A DNA stretch of 64,000 bases, from NCBI GenBank assembly GCA_963729115.1, contig CAVSMR010000003.1:124001-188000 (forward strand). Reading direction: 5' to 3'. Made by a program: the position numbers and the translations under genes. This stretch comes from Actinophytocola sp963729115. Its GTDB lineage: Bacteria; Actinomycetota; Actinomycetes; Mycobacteriales; Pseudonocardiaceae. Under the pieces are notes generated by a model. It was not told where the DNA came from. It did not search any database and worked only from the letters and a program-made list of their open reading frames with translations. Shown piece after piece: positions 61,834 to 64,000 of this stretch. Positions within the stretch are counted from its first letter, which is position 1, and each line of letters begins with the position of its first letter.

Positions 61834-64000
61834 TCAGTCCAGTTCGGACAGACGGGTGCGGACGTCGCCGGCCTCCGGCACGCCGAGCTCGTCGTAGATG
61901 GCGAGGGCGTCCCGCCAGTGCTCGCGGGCCTGACCGGCGTCGCCGAGCTCGTGGTGGCTGGTGGCGAGGCCGTCGTGGGCGCGGCCCTGCTCGTACCGGT
62001 TCCCGGTGCGCCGGCAGCGTGCCAGCGCTTGCTCGTGGTGGTGCCTGGCCTGGTCCGGCTCGCCGAGCAGGAGCAGGGTGGCGCCCAGGTTGTTGAGCGC
62101 GTGCGGCTCGTCGCCGAGGTCGCCGATCTCGCGGCGCACCGTGAGGGACTGCTCGTGGCAGTCGAGGGCCTGCCGGTGTTCGCCCATCGCGCGGTACGCG
62201 GTGCCCAGGTTGTCGAGCGCGTGCGCGGTGCCGAGCCGGTCCCGGTGCTCGCGCCGGAGAGCGAGCGCCTGCCGGTGGCAGTCCACGGACTCCGGGTAGC
62301 GCGCCATCCGGCAGTACACCGAGCCCAGGTTGTCGACCGCGTACGCCTCGCCGAGCGGGTCGCCGAGGTCGCGGCAGAGGGCCAGCGCGTCCCGGAAGCA
62401 CGACTCCGCCGCCGCGTAGTCGCCGGTGATGCCGTGCACGGTGCCGAGGTTGTGCAGCGCCCGCGCCTCGCCGTCGCCGTCGCCGATCCGCCGGCTCAGC
62501 GCCAGCGCCTCGGCGAAGTTGCCCGCCGCCTCGGGAAACCGGCCGGTCCGGCCGTGCACGGTGCCCAGGTCGTCCAGCGCCCGGGCCAGCTCGGCGTCGT
62601 CGCCGAGGTCGCGGCACAGCCGCACCGCGTGCTCGACGTGCTCGGTGGCGACCTCGTACCGGCCGGTGCGGGCGTGCACCGCGGACAGGTTGATCAGGGC
62701 CCCGGCCTGCGCGGCCCGGTCGCCGACACCCTGGGCGGCGGCCAGCGCCTGCTCGTACAGCCGCTGGGCCTGCGCGTACCGGCCGGTGGTCTCCAGGTGC
62801 CGGCGCAGCGTCGCGGCCAGCGCGATCGTCCGGTCCGGATCGTGCGGGGTGGTCGTCGCGGCGACGGCGAGCACGGCGTCCAGCTCGTCGTCCAGCCAGG
62901 CTCGGGCCGCGGCCTCGTCGGCGATCGGTGCCGGTGCCGGTGCCGGTGTCGATGCGACGGTGGGCCTGCGGTCCTTCTCGTGCGGGTAGAGCAGGTCCAT
63001 CGCCGCCGCGGCACCGCCCAGGTGATGGTCGGCCAGCCGGGCCAGCATGGCGGGACGGTCGAGTGGCGGGTCCTGCTGCGCGGCCCGTTCCGCGGCCCAG
63101 GCGTGCACGAGGTCGTGCATGCCGTAGCGGTCCGCCCCCGCGGGCTGGACGAGGTGCGCGGCGGCCAGCTCGGCCAGCGCCGCGCGCGCCGCCACGGTGC
63201 CGGTGTCGAGCAGCGCGGCGAGCGCGGCCGCGTCGAAGCCGGGCCCGGGATGCAGCCCCAGCGCCCGGAACGCGGTGCGGGCCTGCTCGCTCAGGTGGCG
63301 CATGGACCAGGAGAACACCGCCCGGATCGCGGTCCTCGGGTCGCCGCCGGCCTCGAGCAGGTCCAGCAGCCGCTGCTCGTCGGCGAGCTCCGCGGACAGG
63401 TCGCGCAGCGTCGCCGCGGGCTGCGCGACGGCTCGCTCGGCGGTGATCCGCAGGGCGAGCGGCAGCCGGGCGCAGCGGTCCACCAGCGCGCTCGCCGCTG
63501 CCGGGTCGGCATCGACCCGGTCCTCGCCGACCAGCGCGCGGAGCAGGTCCAGCGCGTCCGGCTCGGGCAGCACGTCCAGGTCGATCCGCTGCGCTCCGTC
63601 CCGGGCGACGAGCCCGGCCAGGAGGTCCCGGCTGGTCACCAGGACGAGGCACGACGGCTCGCCGGGCAGCAACGGGCGGACCTGTTCGGCGTCGCCCGCG
63701 TTGTCGAGCAGCACGAGCATGCGCCGGCCGGCGAGCAGCGACCGGTACAGCGCGGCCCGCTCGGCCAGGTCGGCGGAGATGTCGGCGCCGGGTACGCCGA
63801 GCGCGCGCAGGAAGCCGCCCAGCGCGACGTCCGGCGCCAGCGGCGCGTCCGGGTCGAACCCGCGCAGGTCGACCCACAGCTGCCCGTCCGGGAAGTCGCC
63901 GGCGACCCGGTGCGCCCAGTGCACCGCGAGCGCGGACTTGCCGACCCCGCCCCCGCCGGAGAGCGCGGCGATCACCACCGCGGGGCCGGTCGCGCGCAGC
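61834..64000 (-). CDS. NB-ARC/TPR regulatory ATPase, 5' end outside window
   Basis: At least 721 residues; the frame stays open to the right edge, so the N-terminus is missing (a GTG at 63978 is internal). P-loop SGGGGVGKSALAVHWAH near the edge, Walker B RRMLVLLDNAG, sensor LVLVTSRD and GLPLAL-like RLPLALRITAE form an NB-ARC core; a winged-helix region follows (YGMHDLVHAWA), then about eight tetratricopeptide repeats of 40 residues (GEARALHNLGTVHGITGDYA pattern). This is the AfsR/SARP-associated layout; whether a SARP DNA-binding domain precedes it cannot be seen. The TPR copies make the DNA repetitive with a 120-bp period. Confidence 0.9.
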   Translation of the reverse strand, partial: LRATGPAVVIAALSGGGGVGKSALAVHWAHRVAGDFPDGQLWVDLRGFDPDAPLAPDVALGGFLRALGVPGADISADLAERAALYRSLLAGRRMLVLLDNAGDAEQVRPLLPGEPSCLVLVTSRDLLAGLVARDGAQRIDLDVLPEPDALDLLRALVGEDRVDADPAAASALVDRCARLPLALRITAERAVAQPAATLRDLSAELADEQRLLDLLEAGGDPRTAIRAVFSWSMRHLSEQARTAFRALGLHPGPGFDAAALAALLDTGTVAARAALAELAAAHLVQPAGADRYGMHDLVHAWAAERAAQQDPPLDRPAMLARLADHHLGGAAAAMDLLYPHEKDRRPTVASTPAPAPAPIADEAAARAWLDDELDAVLAVAATTTPHDPDRTIALAATLRRHLETTGRYAQAQRLYEQALAAAQGVGDRAAQAGALINLSAVHARTGRYEVATEHVEHAVRLCRDLGDDAELARALDDLGTVHGRTGRFPEAAGNFAEALALSRRIGDGDGEARALHNLGTVHGITGDYAAAESCFRDALALCRDLGDPLGEAYAVDNLGSVYCRMARYPESVDCHRQALALRREHRDRLGTAHALDNLGTAYRAMGEHRQALDCHEQSLTVRREIGDLGDEPHALNNLGATLLLLGEPDQARHHHEQALARCRRTGNRYEQGRAHDGLATSHHELGDAGQAREHWRDALAIYDELGVPEAGDVRTRLSELD

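Noticed and set aside
61834..63000. 120-bp periodic repeats considered as a mobile or satellite repeat
   Set aside because: They coincide exactly with tetratricopeptide repeats of one coding frame and diverge at silent positions.
60371..63877. 1168-codon minus-strand frame spanning the glycosyltransferase and TPR genes
   Set aside because: It crosses two well-supported genes in another register and its translation is low-complexity Arg/Ala/Gly; a composition artefact.

Overview
The window is high-GC, densely packed DNA with frequent GTG starts, ATGA/GTGA stop-start overlaps and occasional TTA codons. Together with its protein families (F420-dependent LLM oxidoreductase, DUF6131, DUF6766, heterodimeric FadE-type dehydrogenases, NB-ARC/TPR regulator) this points to the chromosome of a filamentous actinomycete, probably of the Pseudonocardiales (Amycolatopsis-like); the genus is inference. 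No rRNA, tRNA, CRISPR array, insertion sequence or phage gene was seen.

Layout. 85-9274: a secreted protein, an SRPBCC protein, a CPBP intramembrane protease divergent from an ABC-2 exporter pair, a signalling block (receiver-only protein, soluble histidine kinase and LuxR regulator on the minus strand, a membrane histidine kinase on the plus strand) and a secreted SGNH hydrolase. 9332-12634: a secreted glucuronyl C5-epimerase-like protein with a duplicated C-terminal module, then an AT-richer, gene-poor stretch with one orphan small protein and a decayed piece of a second SGNH hydrolase. 12635-28173: redox and stress genes (flavin reductase plus F420 oxidoreductase, topoisomerase IB, DUF6131, SRPBCC, DUF6766, CheB-like, general stress protein) around a pyruvate oxidase-like enzyme, phosphoketolase and acetate kinase, and an ATP-grasp ligase followed by a frameshifted CocE-type hydrolase. 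28283-31559: AraC regulator, methyltransferase and SufS-like PLP enzyme in one direction.

31581-38458 is a rhamnoside utilisation locus: LacI regulator, divergent two-permease ABC importer without its own ATPase, GH78 alpha-L-rhamnosidase and a sugar-binding lipoprotein, all translationally coupled, with AACGTT-core operators and a readable promoter between regulator and operon. 38511-45592 holds two aldo/keto reductases, a Tat-exported flavodoxin lipoprotein divergent from an XRE regulator, a zinc metallopeptidase lipoprotein, a LysR regulator and a secreted PI-PLC-like protein carrying a three-repeat insertion.

45609-60437 is the most interesting part: a catabolic island of fourteen recognised genes plus one 30-codon ORF. 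A crotonase and two coupled acyl-CoA dehydrogenases run leftward; a NitT/TauT-type ABC importer, ADP-forming acyl-CoA ligase, cyclase-family hydrolase, MaoC-type hydratase, AtuA-family protein, DUF4387 protein, FadR-type regulator, an SDR with an altered active site and a thiolase run rightward. A perfect 14-bp palindrome overlaps the -35 element of the rightward promoter and a degenerate copy lies before the leftward genes. I read it as one regulated pathway: import of an organic acid, CoA activation, beta-oxidation-like shortening and thiolysis. The substrate cannot be read from sequence.

The window ends with a GT87-type membrane glycosyltransferase and the 3' part of an NB-ARC/TPR regulator that runs off the right edge.
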